Notes under the pieces: generated by a model | The model's input: the letters and a program-made list of their open reading frames with translations, nothing else | Database searches by the model: none | Told to the model about the DNA's origin: nothing | Shown: one piece after another, positions 18,366-28,554 of the stretch | How the letters are laid out: every line of letters begins with the position of its first letter | How positions within the stretch are numbered: position 1 is the first letter of the stretch | Made by a program: the position numbers and the translations under genes | Origin: JACVRW01 sp963765135 | GTDB taxonomy: Bacteria > Actinomycetota > Thermoleophilia > Solirubrobacterales > Thermoleophilaceae | Assembly: GCA_963765135.1 (NCBI GenBank) | Contig: CAVXUX010000002.1 | Coordinates: 1-64,000 of the forward strand | Length of the DNA: 64,000 nucleotides | Reading direction: 5' to 3'

Positions 18366-18593
18366 CTAGGCGACGGGCGTGGGCGTGCGCGAGGGAAGAG
18401 GCAAGTGCTCGACCGAGGGCTCAGGCATCCGGCCGAGCCCTATGGTGGTGCCCTCGGGCAGCCGCCGGCGGTGCACCAGGGTCCCACCGCAGAACTCGCA
18501 GTCCGCCTTGGCGGTGGGATCGAGGAAAGCGCCGCTGGCCCAGACCTGGCCGCATCCATCGCACATCCGTGTGGGGAGCTGGTTGGCCATCAT
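18366..18593 (-). CDS. small zinc-ribbon protein
   Basis: 75 residues. Two CxxC pairs (MCDGCGQVW and CEFCGG, about 20 residues apart) form a zinc ribbon, followed by HRRRLPEGT and a proline-rich tail. Likely a nucleic-acid or protein-binding module; function unknown. The start at 18593 is the upstream of two adjacent ATG codons. Confidence 0.55.
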   Translation of the reverse strand: MMANQLPTRMCDGCGQVWASGAFLDPTAKADCEFCGGTLVHRRRLPEGTTIGLGRMPEPSVEHLPLPSRTPTPVA

Positions 18594-18652
18594 CTCACCA
18601 CCATGCGCCCAATCGCGAGAAATCGCCAGCTTGGGTAGGTTCGCTGGCGGTT

Positions 18653-19144
18653 TTGGACACGTTTCGACCGATCTCCGAGAAAAGCGCGCAATTCCCGTAT
18701 GCCGATCCGCTCCCGATCGCGGGGTCGGTCGAGCTCGACCTGCCCGTCGGGCGATTGTGGGAGATCTTCCTCGACGTTCCCGGCTGGCCGAGCTGGAATC
18801 CCTGCATCTGGCGCTCGCGCGTGCGCGGCGGGGTGCTGCGCGAGGGCGCGACGCTGATCTGGGCGTTCAACCCGATCGAGCGCCGCTACCTCTACAAGCT
18901 CCCGGCGACCGCCGAGATCGTGGAGCTGGTGGAGTGCGAACGGATCACCTGGGAGGTGCGCCTGCCCGGCTTCCACGCGCTGCACTCGTACCGCTTCGCG
19001 GCGCTCGGGGAGCACCGCTGCCGCTTCGGCTCGTGGGAGGTGGCGGAGGGCCCGGCGTACCGCGCCCTGAGCCGCTTCTGGCTCGCGCACTTCCGCTACG
19101 TCTGCCGCGAGTCGCTCGCCGGCGCCCGAACGCTCTCCGGCTGA
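18653..19144 (+). CDS. SRPBCC-family (START-like lipid-binding) protein
   Basis: About 163 residues. Motifs VELDLPVGRLWEIFLDVPGW and PSWNPCIW are the N-terminal signature of polyketide cyclase/dehydrase-type SRPBCC proteins, followed by a beta-sheet (ATLIWAF, AEIVELVECERITWEVRLPG) and a C-terminal helix. The TTG at 18653 is the most plausible start; no ATG is available at the right place. It may bind a hydrophobic ligand. No clear neighbour context. Confidence 0.7.
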   Translation: MDTFRPISEKSAQFPYADPLPIAGSVELDLPVGRLWEIFLDVPGWPSWNPCIWRSRVRGGVLREGATLIWAFNPIERRYLYKLPATAEIVELVECERITWEVRLPGFHALHSYRFAALGEHRCRFGSWEVAEGPAYRALSRFWLAHFRYVCRESLAGARTLSG

Positions 19145-19147
19145 CGC

Positions 19148-21083
19148 TCAGGGGGCCGGCAGCGTCAGCGTCGCCGCGCCGCACGCGGGCCCGCGCATAG
19201 CGCGCGCGCTGGTCCCACGAGATCCGCACGCGCACGACGTCGTCGTTCGGCAGTTCGACGGTCAGCGTCCCGCGCGTCGCACCGGTCGACAGCCGCCAGC
19301 TGCCGTTGCCGCTGACCGCGGCGTCCGCGACGAAGCGGACGCGCTGCAGCCGCAGGCGCACGAAGGGGTAGCCCTTGGCGGTGAAGCTCCCGCCGCGCAG
19401 CCCCGCGCCGCTGGCGGCGCCGGAGAACCAGTAGCGGACCGGCGCGTCGGCCAGCGCGCCCGCGGCGACCGTCACGGCTTGCCGCCGCTCGAGGCCCGGG
19501 TCCGGCCCGGACACGAGGGTCGCCGGCGCGGCGTCGGCCAGGCGCAGCGGGTAGGCGCCGGCGGTGTGCACGTGCGGGATGCGCGCCGTGCAGCTCGTGT
19601 CGAGCGACTGAAGCCGCCGCGGCGCCCGCACGAAGCCGCGGATCACGGCGCGCGCGCAGCGGGCCCCGACGGCGAGCGTCCCGTCGCCCTCCGAGGTCAC
19701 GTGGGTGGTGTTGGTCAGCTCCACGACCCGCACGCTCGCGCCCAGCGTCGGGCCGAACACCCGGGCGTCGGCCAGCGGCGTGAGCGAGTCCAGATCGCCT
19801 CCGACGACCAGCAACGGGATCGAGGCGGGCAGCGGGTTCGGAGTGGCGGGCACCGCGGGCTCGACCCGTCGCGGGCGCGGCCAGTCGAGGCAGCCGGCGT
19901 AGGGCTGGGTGTAGTTGTCCACCGTCACCCACTCGCTGGCCCTGAACGGGTCGAAGGCGCCCGCCGGCGGGGCCAGCAGGGCCGCCGCCAGCTGGTTGCG
20001 CCGCCGCGCCGGAGGCGCGGCCATCGAGAACAGCTGCGGGTAGTCCGCGCAGGCGACGGCCCAGTAGAGGCCGTTCGAGTAGTAGGCGGGGTCGCCGCCG
20101 GCGCCGTGCAGCGCCGCGCGATCCTCCGCGACCAGGCGCAGCAGCGGTGTCTCGTCGCCGGCCAGCGCGGCGCGCACCGCGGGATCGAGCTCGCGGTAGA
20201 TCAGCGGCTCGGAGCCGGCGTCCTGGACCAGGTCGACCAGCGCGCGCACCCCGAAGCGCCCGCGCTTGCCGGAGATCGGTCGCTGGCGCAGGCGCGCGAG
20301 CAGCTCGCCCAGGCGCGCCGTCGCGCTGCCCGGACCGGCCGCGGAGCAGCCCGGATCGCGCGCGCAGACCGCGTCCATCGCGCTGCGCGCCACGGTCCCC
20401 GAGGAGACGTACCACGGGTCGAGATCACGCACCGGATACGAGGAGTCGAGCACGACCGAGTGCAGCAGCCCCTGGTAGCGCGAGAGGAACGACTGCACGA
20501 AGAACGTCCCGTACGAGTCGCCGTAGAGGTCGACCCGGCCGAGTCCGAGCGCGCGGATCACCGCGGCCAGGTCGCGAGCGGCGTATGCGGTCGCGAACAG
20601 GTCCGGTGAGCCATGGCGGCGCTCGATCTCACGGGCGCACCCGGCGACGACGCGCGCGAAGCGCGAGCCGAAGCTGACGCCGGGATAGGTCTGCAGGCGC
20701 TTGCAGCGGATCAGCGCCGAGCCGCCGGTGCCGCGGTTGTCCACGAGCAGCAGCCCGCGTTCGCGCAGGAGCGGCCCGTAGATGCCGGTGTACTCCACAC
20801 GGCTGCCGGTCGACGGGAAGCCAGGGCCGCCCTCGACCGCCACCAGCGCCGGGTGGCGGCTGCCCGGGCGGCTCGGCGGGAGCCAGCGGAACGCGATGCC
20901 GATCCGCCGGCCGCGCGGGCGGGCCGGGTCGAGCGGGCGCGGCAGCTTCCCGCACAGCCAGCGCCCGCCATCCGGGCACGGGTGAACCGCGACCGTCCCC
21001 AGCTTGACATCGGCGGGCGCGGCGGTGGCGGGTGAGGCCCCGGCGAGGAGCCCCACCGCCACCGCCAGCACGCCGAGCTTCAT
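19148..21083 (-). CDS. secreted alpha/beta hydrolase, tripeptidyl-aminopeptidase-like (TAP family)
   Basis: About 645 residues. Signal peptide GVLAVAVGLLAGASPATAA. Hydrolase core: VAVEGGPGFPSTGSR, LLVDNRGTGGSALIRCK, nucleophile VDLYGDSYGTFFVQ (Ser), acid LVVGGDLDSLTP, His NTTHVTSEGDG. The last C-terminal 130 residues form an extra beta-rich domain. The TAP/S33 family releases N-terminal peptides from extracellular substrates. One frame change near 19180 gives a natural stop at 19148; without it the frame would run antisense through the SRPBCC gene. Confidence 0.82.
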
Positions 21084-21090
21084 CGGTGGC

Positions 21091-22099
21091 TTACTCCAGC
21101 CAGGAGTTCACCGTCTCGGAGTTGGCGTCGACCCAGTCCTGGCCGGCCTTCTCCGGGTCCTCCTTGTCGCCGGCGATCGCCTTGGCGACCTGCTCCTGGT
21201 CCTCGTTCGTGAGCTTCATGTTCTTCAGCACGGGGTACGCCGGCGAGCCCGACTCGGCGAACTTCTTGCTGAACAGCTTGTTGATGATCGTCACGTCGTA
21301 CTCGCACTTGTACTGCGCGGGGTCGCCACCCTCCTTGGCGTCGTCCTTGCAGTCCTTGTTCGCGTCGGTGCGCGGCGGCAGCTTCACCTCGGCCAGGTCG
21401 TACTCCTGGTTGAGGTACTGCGGCGTGTACCAGTAGAAGATCACCGGCTCCTTCTGCTTGTAGAGCTGGCTCCAGCGCGCCACCTGCGCCGGCTCGGCGC
21501 CGGCCGTGACGTGCTTGAAGTTGAGGCCCAGCGCCTCGATCAGCTCCTTGTCCTTCTGGACGTAGCTCGGGTCGCCGCCGAGGAACATGCCCTGGTCGCC
21601 GGACTCGGCGGTCTTGAACAGGTCCTCCTTGCCCTTCAGGCCCTCCCAGGCTGGCGAACTCGGGGTGCTCGTCCATCAGGTACTTGGGGATGAACCAGCC
21701 GATGTGGCCCTCCACGCCGAGCGGTCCGCCCTGGACGACCGTGCCGGCCTTGTCGATGTACTGGGCGTACTCGTCGACGTGCTGCCAGTCCTCGAGCACG
21801 GCGTCGACCTTGCCGTCGGCCATCGCCTGGAACACCGGGATCTCGGCGAGCTTGGTGATCTCGACCTGAGCAGCCGAGCTTGTCCTCGAGCACCGCCTTG
21901 GCGATGTAGGTGTTGGCGGTCGAGCCGGCCCAGGCCTGCTCGTTGAGCACGACCTTGCCGCAGTCGGTGGTGCCGGCGTCCGCACTGCCGCTGCCGCTGT
22001 CGGCCTCGTCGTCCTTCGACTCGCCGCAGGCCGCCGTGAACAGCGCCAGCATCAGCGCCAGCACGACGGCCAGCGACCATCTCGAATCGCCTTCCCCAT
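21091..22099 (-). CDS. glycine betaine/choline ABC transporter substrate-binding lipoprotein (frameshifted)
   Basis: Extracytoplasmic binding protein of the OpuAC/ProX type. The start ATG at 22099 has GAGGAGGGG upstream. Lipobox LFTAACG near residue 27, then KVVLNEQAWAGSTANTYIAK. After a frame change near 21870 follow VFQAMADGKVDAVLEDWQH and EGHIGWFIPKYLMDEHPEF (OpuAC signatures with aromatic quaternary-amine-binding Trp residues). After a second near 21650 follow DPSYVQKDKELIEALGL and the C-terminal lobe to the stop at 21091. About 335 residues. It is the last gene of the transporter operon. Confidence 0.85.
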
Positions 22100-22110
22100 G
22101 AAACCCCTCC

Positions 22111-24105
22111 TCATCGTGGTTGAACCCTTCGCTGTCCCTGCGTGACGCGGTCGAGCGCGATGCCGAGCGCGAGGATCGCGAGCGACGCCACCACCCCCTC
22201 GCCGAACTCGTTGCGCTGCAGGCCGCGCGCCACCATGTCGCCCAGCGCGCCGGAGCCGACCAGGCCCCCGATCACAACCACGGCGAGGACCATGATGATC
22301 CCCTGGTTGACGCCGAGCATGATGCTCTCGCGAGCGAGCGGAATCTTGACCTTCAACAGCACCTGCATGCGCGAGGCGCCGAACGCCGACGCCGCCTCGA
22401 CGGCGGTCGGCGAGACGCTGCGCACGCCGCTCGTGACCAGCCGGATGACCACCGGGATCGCGTACAGCACCGAGGCGACCACACCCGGTATACGCGAGAC
22501 CGGCATCAGGTAGATGAACGGGATGATGTAGACGAGCTGCGGCAGCGTCTGGAGCGTGTCCAGCAGCGGCCGCAGCAGACGCTCGACGCGCGGGCTCTCG
22601 GCGGCCCAGACGCCGATCAGGATCCCGAAGAACACGGCCAGGGCGGTCGCCACCAGCACCTGCGAGGCGGTGTCCATCGCCTCGGCCCAGACGCCGATCA
22701 CGCCGATCATCGTGAGCATCAGGAAAGTCGTGATGGCCGGGCGCCGTCCGCTCAACACGAACGCGATCGCAGTGAAGCCGGCGAGCACGATGAACCACGG
22801 CGCCTCGACCAGGAACTTCCGCAGCGGCTCGAGGAACCGCTCGAGCAGGAAGTTCCCGATCGGCTCGGTGATCCCGAAGATGAACGAGCTCGGGTCCTGC
22901 ACGTAGTCGAGCGCGTCCTGGATCCAGCCGAGCAGGTCGGCGTCGATCGTCGCCGTGTAGACCGTGGTCGAGGTCTCGAACTCGTCCGGGTAGAGCGCGT
23001 CGGCTCCGAGCGCGCGGGCCGCCGCCACGATCACGGCGATCAGGCCGAAGGTGGCGAGCGTCATGCGGCGCGCGCGCCGGCGCCGCTCGTCGGTCATGTG
23101 CTGGCGCGTCGGATCGGTGCGCTCGGCGATCGCGCTGGTGGCGCGGTCGAGGGCGATCGCCATGATCACGATCGCGATGCCGGCGAGGATCGCCAGCGCC
23201 GCGTTCGAGTAGAGCCCGTTGGTGACGACGTCGCCGAGGCCCTTGCCGCCGATCAGCCCGGCGATCACGACCAGCGAGAGCGCGAACATGATCGTCTGGT
23301 TGACCGACAGGAGCAGCTGGCGGCGGGCCAGCGGCAGCTGCACCTTGAAGAGCGTCTGCGCGGGCGTCGAGCCGAAGGCCTGCGCCGCCTCCACGGAGTC
23401 CTTCGTCACGCCGCGGATCCCGAGCGCGGTGATGCGCACGGCCGGCGGGATCGCGTAGATCATCGTGCAGATCACGGCCGCGCCGGGGCCGACCGAGAAC
23501 AGGATCACGATCGGCATCAGGTACGCGAACGCCGGCACGATCTGCATCGCGTCGAGAGCGGGCGTGATCGCGCGGTGGAAGCCCTCGCGGCGGCCGGCCA
23601 GGATGCCGATCGGGATCCCGATCGCGAGCGAGATGAGCACCGCGGCCAGCATCAGCCCGAGTGTCTGGATGCTCTCCTCCCACAGCCCCATCAGCGCGAA
23701 CGAGACGAAGGCGCCGAACACGATCAGCGCCGCGCGCCAGCCGCCGAAGCGCCACACGATCAGCACCGAGGCGGCGATCGTCCCGATCCAGGTCAGCCAC
23801 TCGAAGATGTCGATGAACGCGGTGACGAGCCACTCGCACAGCGAGCGGAACCCCTCGAGCAGCGCGAAGACCGGGTTCGGGTTGTCGGCCGTGCGCTGCT
23901 CGAGCAGCCAGTCCTGGGCTTCGTCGAGCTTGCGCGGCAGCTCCTCCCAGGTGAGCGAGGCTGGCCAGTCGAACTCCCCCTTGAGCAGGAAGTAAGCCAC
24001 CAGCCACACCCCGAGGATCGCTCCGACCTGCGCCGGCTTGCCGCGCCAGCGCGACGCCGGCGCGAACGCCGCCGGCGCGGCGATCCTGCCGCTAGCTACT
24101 GCCAC
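22111..24105 (-). CDS. glycine betaine ABC transporter permease, two permease domains fused in tandem
   Basis: 664 residues, about twice the size of a normal ProW/OpuAB permease. Two OpuAB-type domains are present. Domain 1 (about residues 90-330) has QTLGLMLAAVLISLAIGIPIGI and an EAA loop around EAAQAFGSTPAQTLFKVQLP. Domain 2 (about residues 400-655) has the matching EAASAFGASRMQVLLKVKIP loop. A charged linker of about 25 residues (TDPTRQHMTDERRRR) joins them. One such protein could supply both membrane halves of the transporter. The start overlaps the ATPase gene by 14 bp, so translation is coupled. Confidence 0.9.
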   Translation of the reverse strand: MAVASGRIAAPAAFAPASRWRGKPAQVGAILGVWLVAYFLLKGEFDWPASLTWEELPRKLDEAQDWLLEQRTADNPNPVFALLEGFRSLCEWLVTAFIDIFEWLTWIGTIAASVLIVWRFGGWRAALIVFGAFVSFALMGLWEESIQTLGLMLAAVLISLAIGIPIGILAGRREGFHRAITPALDAMQIVPAFAYLMPIVILFSVGPGAAVICTMIYAIPPAVRITALGIRGVTKDSVEAAQAFGSTPAQTLFKVQLPLARRQLLLSVNQTIMFALSLVVIAGLIGGKGLGDVVTNGLYSNAALAILAGIAIVIMAIALDRATSAIAERTDPTRQHMTDERRRRARRMTLATFGLIAVIVAAARALGADALYPDEFETSTTVYTATIDADLLGWIQDALDYVQDPSSFIFGITEPIGNFLLERFLEPLRKFLVEAPWFIVLAGFTAIAFVLSGRRPAITTFLMLTMIGVIGVWAEAMDTASQVLVATALAVFFGILIGVWAAESPRVERLLRPLLDTLQTLPQLVYIIPFIYLMPVSRIPGVVASVLYAIPVVIRLVTSGVRSVSPTAVEAASAFGASRMQVLLKVKIPLARESIMLGVNQGIIMVLAVVVIGGLVGSGALGDMVARGLQRNEFGEGVVASLAILALGIALDRVTQGQRRVQPR

Positions 24106-25192
24106 CCGGGACTTCCGCCATCGCCTCGAGGATCGACACGCGGTCGACGATGCCGACGCAGCGGCCGTTCTCGACCGCGCGAATCGGCCCGTCGGTCGAG
24201 GCGGCCATCGGCACCGCGTCGTTGACCTTGGTGGTCACGTCGAGCTCCGGGCCACCGGTCTCCTCGCCGGGCTTCGCGTCGCGCATGATCCAGCGCAGCG
24301 TGAGCACGTGGGTGCGCGGGATGTCTCGCACGAAGTTGGCCACGTAGTCGTCGGCCGGCGAGCCGACCAGCTCCTCCGGTGTCCCCAGCTGCACGATCGC
24401 CCCGTCGCGCATGATCGCGATCCGGTCGCCCAGCCGCAGCGCCTCAGGCAGGTCGTGGGTGATGAAGAGCATCGTCTTGCCGGTCTCCTCCTGGAGCCGG
24501 CAGACCTCGTCCTGCATGTCGCGCCGGATCAGCGGGTCGAGCGCGCTGAACGGCTCGTCGTAGAGCATCAGCTTGGGGTCGACCGCGAAAGCGCGCGCCA
24601 AGCCGACGCGCTGCTGCATTCCGCCGGAGAGCTGGTCGGGGAACTGGTTGGCCGCGTCCTCGAGGCCGACCAGGGTGAGGATCTCGCTGGCGCGCGCGAG
24701 TCGCTCGCCCTTCGAGACGCCCTGGATCTCCAGCCCGAAGGCGACGTTGTCGATCACGCGGCGGTGGGCGAGCAGCCCGAAGTGCTGGAACACCATCGAG
24801 ACCGTGTGGCGGCGCAGCTCGCGCAGCTGGCCGGCGTCGGCCGCCATCACGTCGCGGCCGGTGATCGTGATCTTGCCGGCGGTCGGCTCGATCAGCCGGA
24901 TCAGCGTGCGGACGAGCGTGGACTTGCCCGAGCCGGACAGGCCCATGACCACGAACACCTCGCCCGGCTTGATGTCGATCGAGACGTCGCGCACGGCCGC
25001 GATGCAGCCGGTCTTGGCGCGCAGCTCGGCGCGGGACAGCTCGGCGTCGGGCGTGCCGACGATCTTGTCGGCCCCCGGGCCGAAGATCTTCCAGATGCCC
25101 TCCGCGCGGACGAGCGGCTCCCCGTTCGGCGCGCCGGTGGACGGTCCCCCCTCGATGGTCTCAACGGCAGCGGCGCCGTCCGAGTCAGTCAC
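24092..25192 (-). CDS. glycine betaine ABC transporter ATP-binding protein with C-terminal CBS region
   Basis: 366 residues from GTG 25192. Walker A GLSGSGKSTLVR, Q-loop region, signature LSGGMQQRVGLARA, Walker B LMLYDEPFSALDP and H-loop FITHDLPEA. The length and C-terminal extension after residue 280, ending in a single CBS-like segment (GRCVGIVDRVSILEAM), match OpuAA/ProV, in which CBS domains sense ionic strength. Only one CBS copy is clear. The TGATATATCA operator lies 8 bp upstream of the start, so RNA polymerase access would be blocked by a bound repressor. Confidence 0.92.
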   Translation of the reverse strand: MTDSDGAAAVETIEGGPSTGAPNGEPLVRAEGIWKIFGPGADKIVGTPDAELSRAELRAKTGCIAAVRDVSIDIKPGEVFVVMGLSGSGKSTLVRTLIRLIEPTAGKITITGRDVMAADAGQLRELRRHTVSMVFQHFGLLAHRRVIDNVAFGLEIQGVSKGERLARASEILTLVGLEDAANQFPDQLSGGMQQRVGLARAFAVDPKLMLYDEPFSALDPLIRRDMQDEVCRLQEETGKTMLFITHDLPEALRLGDRIAIMRDGAIVQLGTPEELVGSPADDYVANFVRDIPRTHVLTLRWIMRDAKPGEETGGPELDVTTKVNDAVPMAASTDGPIRAVENGRCVGIVDRVSILEAMAEVPGGSS

Positions 25193-25200
25193 TGCGGCGA

Positions 25201-25210
25201 TGATATATCA
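25201..25210. promoter_or_regulatory. TGATATATCA operator upstream of the betaine transporter operon
   Basis: Perfect 10-bp palindrome, 8 bp upstream of the ATPase start codon. One of six related sites in this window; a copy of this type lies in front of every transcription unit of the betaine block. Confidence 0.75.
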
Positions 25211-25249
25211 GGCCTCGGGGGCGATGCCAGGGCTGGTCGGAGCGCTCAA

Positions 25250-26690
25250 TCAGGCCTTAAAGAGAACGGTTTGGAGCTCGGTGAGCGTGTCCATCGGGTG
25301 CGCGCCGCCGACCCGGCCGATCCCGCTGTCCGAGCGGGCGCGCCCGCCCCACGGCAGGTGCGGCTCCCAGTAGTTGGTGGTCTCGTTGATGTTCACGAGG
25401 CCCATCTGCACCGAGTCGGCGTAGCGCATGCCGGCCGCCAGGTCGGCCGTGAAGATGGCGGCCATCAGCCCGTAGGACTGGGCGTTGGTCTGCTCGATCG
25501 CCTGCTCGAGCGAGGAGATCGGGACGATCGGCGCGATCGGGCCGAACGTCTCAGCGGTCACGGCAATCGAGTCGGGCGGCACGTCGTCGAGCACGGTCGG
25601 TTCCCAGTAGAGCGTGGTCGGGAAGTCCTTGGCGCGGCTGCCTCCGGTGACCACGCGCGCGCCGCGCTCGACCGCGTCGGCCACGTGGGCGTCCATCTTG
25701 GCGGCACCCGGCTCGTTGTTGACCGGGCCCATCGTGGTGGCGTCGTCGAGCGGGTCGCCGAGCCGCACCTCGCTCGCGACCTGCGCCGGCCAGCAGCTCG
25801 ACGAACTCGTCCTTGACCCGCTCGTGCACGAGCAGGCGCTCGGCCGCCGAGCAGCTCTGCCCGGCGCCGAGGAAGGCGCCCACGCGGGCCGCCTCGGCGG
25901 CGGCCGCGAGGTCGGCGTCCTCCATCACGACGAACGGTCCGTTGCCGCCCATCTCGAGCAGCTGCGCCTTGCCGGCCGCGCGCTTGGCGACCGTGAGGCC
26001 GGTCTCCGTGGAGCCGGTGAACGCCACGGCGCGGGTCCCCGAATTGGCGGCGAGCTCGTCGCCCACCTCCGGGCCGGGGCCGAGCACCATGTTGAACACG
26101 CCCGGCGGGAGGTCGGCCTCCGCGACGCACTCGGCGAGCACGCCGGAGCAGACGGCGGTCGACGGCGCGGGCGTCCAGACGACGCAGTTGCCGCAGGCCA
26201 GGGCGGGGGCCAGCACCTCGGCGGGCATCGTGTAGGGCCAGTTCCAGGGCGTGATCAGGCCGACGGTGCCGAGCGGCCGGCGCAGCAACAGGACGCGGCG
26301 GCCGGGCGCGGCCGATTCCGGGATCGTGCCGGTGAGGCGCTTGCCGTCCTCGGCGGCCATGTGGAAGAACTCGATCAGCTCGCCGACCTCTCCCTCGGCC
26401 TCCGCCTTGAGCGGCTTGCCCTGGTCGAGCGTGAGGATGCGGGCCAGCTCGTCGCGGCGGCGCTCGCAAACGTCGGCCGCGCGGTGCAGCAGCTCGGCGC
26501 GCTCGAACCCGGTGCGGGCCGCCCAGGACGGGAACGCGGCGTTGGCGGCGGCGATCGCCCTCCGGGCGTCCTCGCGGCCGCCCTGCGCGACCGGGCCGAG
26601 CGATTCGCCGGTGGCAGGGCTGGTCGCCTCGGCTGTCGCGCCGCCCGCGGCGTCGCACCATTCGCCGTCGACGAACATGCGCGTAGTCAC
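25250..26690 (-). CDS. aldehyde dehydrogenase, betaine-aldehyde-type (one frameshift)
   Basis: About 480 residues of the NAD(P)-dependent ALDH superfamily. Visible: TPWNWPYTMPAEVLAPALACGN (cofactor loop), FTGSTETGLTVAK, catalytic Glu in LLEMGGNGPFVV, catalytic Cys in GAGQSCSAAERLLV. After one frame change near 25775 follow TMGPVNNE, TAETFGPIAPI and NINETTNYWEPHLPWGG. Start is GTG 26690 or ATG 26678. The gene lies between an operator at 26697 and the transporter operon. Given the choline-dehydrogenase-like enzyme in the same regulon, oxidation of betaine aldehyde to glycine betaine is the likely role, but a semialdehyde substrate cannot be excluded. Confidence 0.82.
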
Positions 26691-26696
26691 CTGGCG

Positions 26697-26706
26697 CGAT
26701 ATATCA
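26697..26706. promoter_or_regulatory. CGATATATCA operator variant (one mismatch)
   Basis: One-mismatch copy of TGATATATCA, between the divergent aldehyde dehydrogenase (start 26690) and the cNMP/CBS protein (start 26716). It could control both. Confidence 0.6.
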
Positions 26707-26715
26707 GACTTCGGC

Positions 26716-28554
26716 ATGCACGACATCGCGGAGTTCCTCCGCCAGCATCCGCCGTTCGACACGCTCGACGACGACGCGCTCGCCGCCGTTGCCGCGAGCG
26801 CCGAGGTCGAGTTCTTTGCCGCCGGCACGGCGATCGTCGAGAGTGCCGACGCGACGTGGGAGTACGTCTACGTCGTGCGCCGCGGCTCGGTCGAGCTGGC
26901 GATGGGCGACCGGTTGATGGACGTGATGGGCGAGGGCGAGCTGTTCGGCTACCTGTCCGTGCTCCAGGAGCGTCCGCTGGGCTTCACGGCTCGGGCTGCC
27001 GAGGACACGCTCGTCTACCGCATTCCCGCGGCCGACATCGCGCCCGTGCTCGATCGCCCGGCGGCTGCGCGCTTCGTCGCGCGGTCGATGACCAGGCGCG
27101 TCCAGCTGCTGGCGGACCGCGAGCGCGAACCGGTGGCGTCGCCCGCGGGCCGCCGGGTCCGCGAGCTGATCCGCGCCGAGCCGCTGGTGTGCGATCCCGC
27201 GACCACCGTGCAGGACGCGGCGCGGCGCATGATCGATGCCGGCGTCACGTGCGCGGTCGTCGACCTCGGCGACCAGCTCGGCATCGTCACCGACCGCGAC
27301 CTCAGGGCGCGCGTGGTGGCCGCGGGCGTCGGACCCGACACGCCGCTGTCCGGGGTGATGAGCGCGCCGGCGTGGACGGTGGCGGCCGATCGCACCGGCA
27401 CCGAGGCGCTGCTCGAGATGCTCGACCACAGCGTGCGGCACCTGCCGGTGCTCGACGCGCAGAGGCGGCTGATCGGCGTGCTCGACGACGTCGACCTGAT
27501 GGCCAGCGAGCGACGCGCGCCGTTCCGGCTGCGGGCGGAGATCATGCGCAGCCCCGACGCGGCGGGGGTGGCGCGGGCGACATCCGAGCTGCCCGACACG
27601 GTGATAGCCCTCCACGACGCCGAGCTGCCGGCCGCTGCGATCAGCCGGGCGATCGCGACCGTCCACGACGGCGCTATCCGGCGGCTGATCGACCTCGCGC
27701 ACGCCGACCTTGGGCCGCCGCCAGTGCCGTACACGTGGCTGGCGACCGGCAGCTTCGGTCGCTTCGAGGCGTTCCCGAGCTCGGACGTGGACAGCGCCCT
27801 CGCCTGGGACGGGCCGGACGACGAAGTCGAGCTGCGCCGCTGGATGCATGAGCTCGCCGAGCGCGTACTCGCCGATCTCTCCGAGTGCGGGTTCGAGGCC
27901 GACACGAAGGGCGCGGTCGCGTCGAACCCGCTGTTCGCCCGCTCGATCGATGCCTGGGAGGAGGCGGCCCATGGCTGGATCGAGGACCCCGACCGCGACA
28001 GGGGCCTGATACTGCTCTGCGTCGTCGTGGAGAGCGACCCGGTCTGGGGCGCCACGACCGCGGCCGAGCGCATCTCGAGTGCGTTCGCGCGCAGCCCGAA
28101 GCGCGATCTGCTGCTGCGGCGCCTGGCCCAGGCGGCGCTCGCGGCCCGGCCGCCGACCGGCTTCCGCCGCCACCGGGTGCTGTTCTGGGGCGAAGAGCGA
28201 AAGGCGCTCGACATCAAGAAGGGCGGGCTGCTGCCGATCGAGGCGCTGGCGCGCTGGAGCGGCCTGGCCGCCGGGGTGGGGGCGGCCACGACGCGGGCCC
28301 GCATAGAGGCGTCGGAGGCGGCCGGGACGCTCAGCTCCGAGCACGCCGCCATCCTGCGCGACGCGTTCGAGCTCGTCTGCGAGCTGCGGATGGAGCACCA
28401 GGTGGACCAGCTGCGCCGGGGAGAGGCGCCCGACAACCTGATCGACCCGATGGGCCTGACCCCGCTCACGCGAACGGCTTTGAAGGAGGCGTTCCGCGCG
28501 GTGGCGCGCATCCAGCGCGCGGTCGGGCAGCAGCTCGAGCTCGCGGCGTGGTGA
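26716..28554 (+). CDS. cNMP-binding + CBS pair + nucleotidyltransferase (DUF294) protein
   Basis: 612 residues, intact. Domains in order: a cyclic-nucleotide-binding-type beta barrel (residues about 5-125, with GEGELFGYLSVL), two CBS domains (about 150-270, ending VLDAQRRLIGVLDDVDL), then a DUF294 nucleotidyltransferase-like domain with ATGSFGRFEAFPSSDVDSAL (G-S-x-G-R and paired Asp residues), and a C-terminal helical domain. It resembles the GlnD-like putative signal transducers found next to exonucleases and organic-acid transporters. The CBS pair likely binds an adenine nucleotide. Its target is unknown. It overlaps the exonuclease in GTGA. Confidence 0.88.
   Translation: MHDIAEFLRQHPPFDTLDDDALAAVAASAEVEFFAAGTAIVESADATWEYVYVVRRGSVELAMGDRLMDVMGEGELFGYLSVLQERPLGFTARAAEDTLVYRIPAADIAPVLDRPAAARFVARSMTRRVQLLADREREPVASPAGRRVRELIRAEPLVCDPATTVQDAARRMIDAGVTCAVVDLGDQLGIVTDRDLRARVVAAGVGPDTPLSGVMSAPAWTVAADRTGTEALLEMLDHSVRHLPVLDAQRRLIGVLDDVDLMASERRAPFRLRAEIMRSPDAAGVARATSELPDTVIALHDAELPAAAISRAIATVHDGAIRRLIDLAHADLGPPPVPYTWLATGSFGRFEAFPSSDVDSALAWDGPDDEVELRRWMHELAERVLADLSECGFEADTKGAVASNPLFARSIDAWEEAAHGWIEDPDRDRGLILLCVVVESDPVWGATTAAERISSAFARSPKRDLLLRRLAQAALAARPPTGFRRHRVLFWGEERKALDIKKGGLLPIEALARWSGLAAGVGAATTRARIEASEAAGTLSSEHAAILRDAFELVCELRMEHQVDQLRRGEAPDNLIDPMGLTPLTRTALKEAFRAVARIQRAVGQQLELAAW

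Noticed and set aside
22120..24225. Long plus-strand frame of about 700 residues opposite the permease
   Set aside because: Rich in Asp/Arg/His/Glu with no motif; it is an antisense shadow of a GC-rich membrane protein gene.
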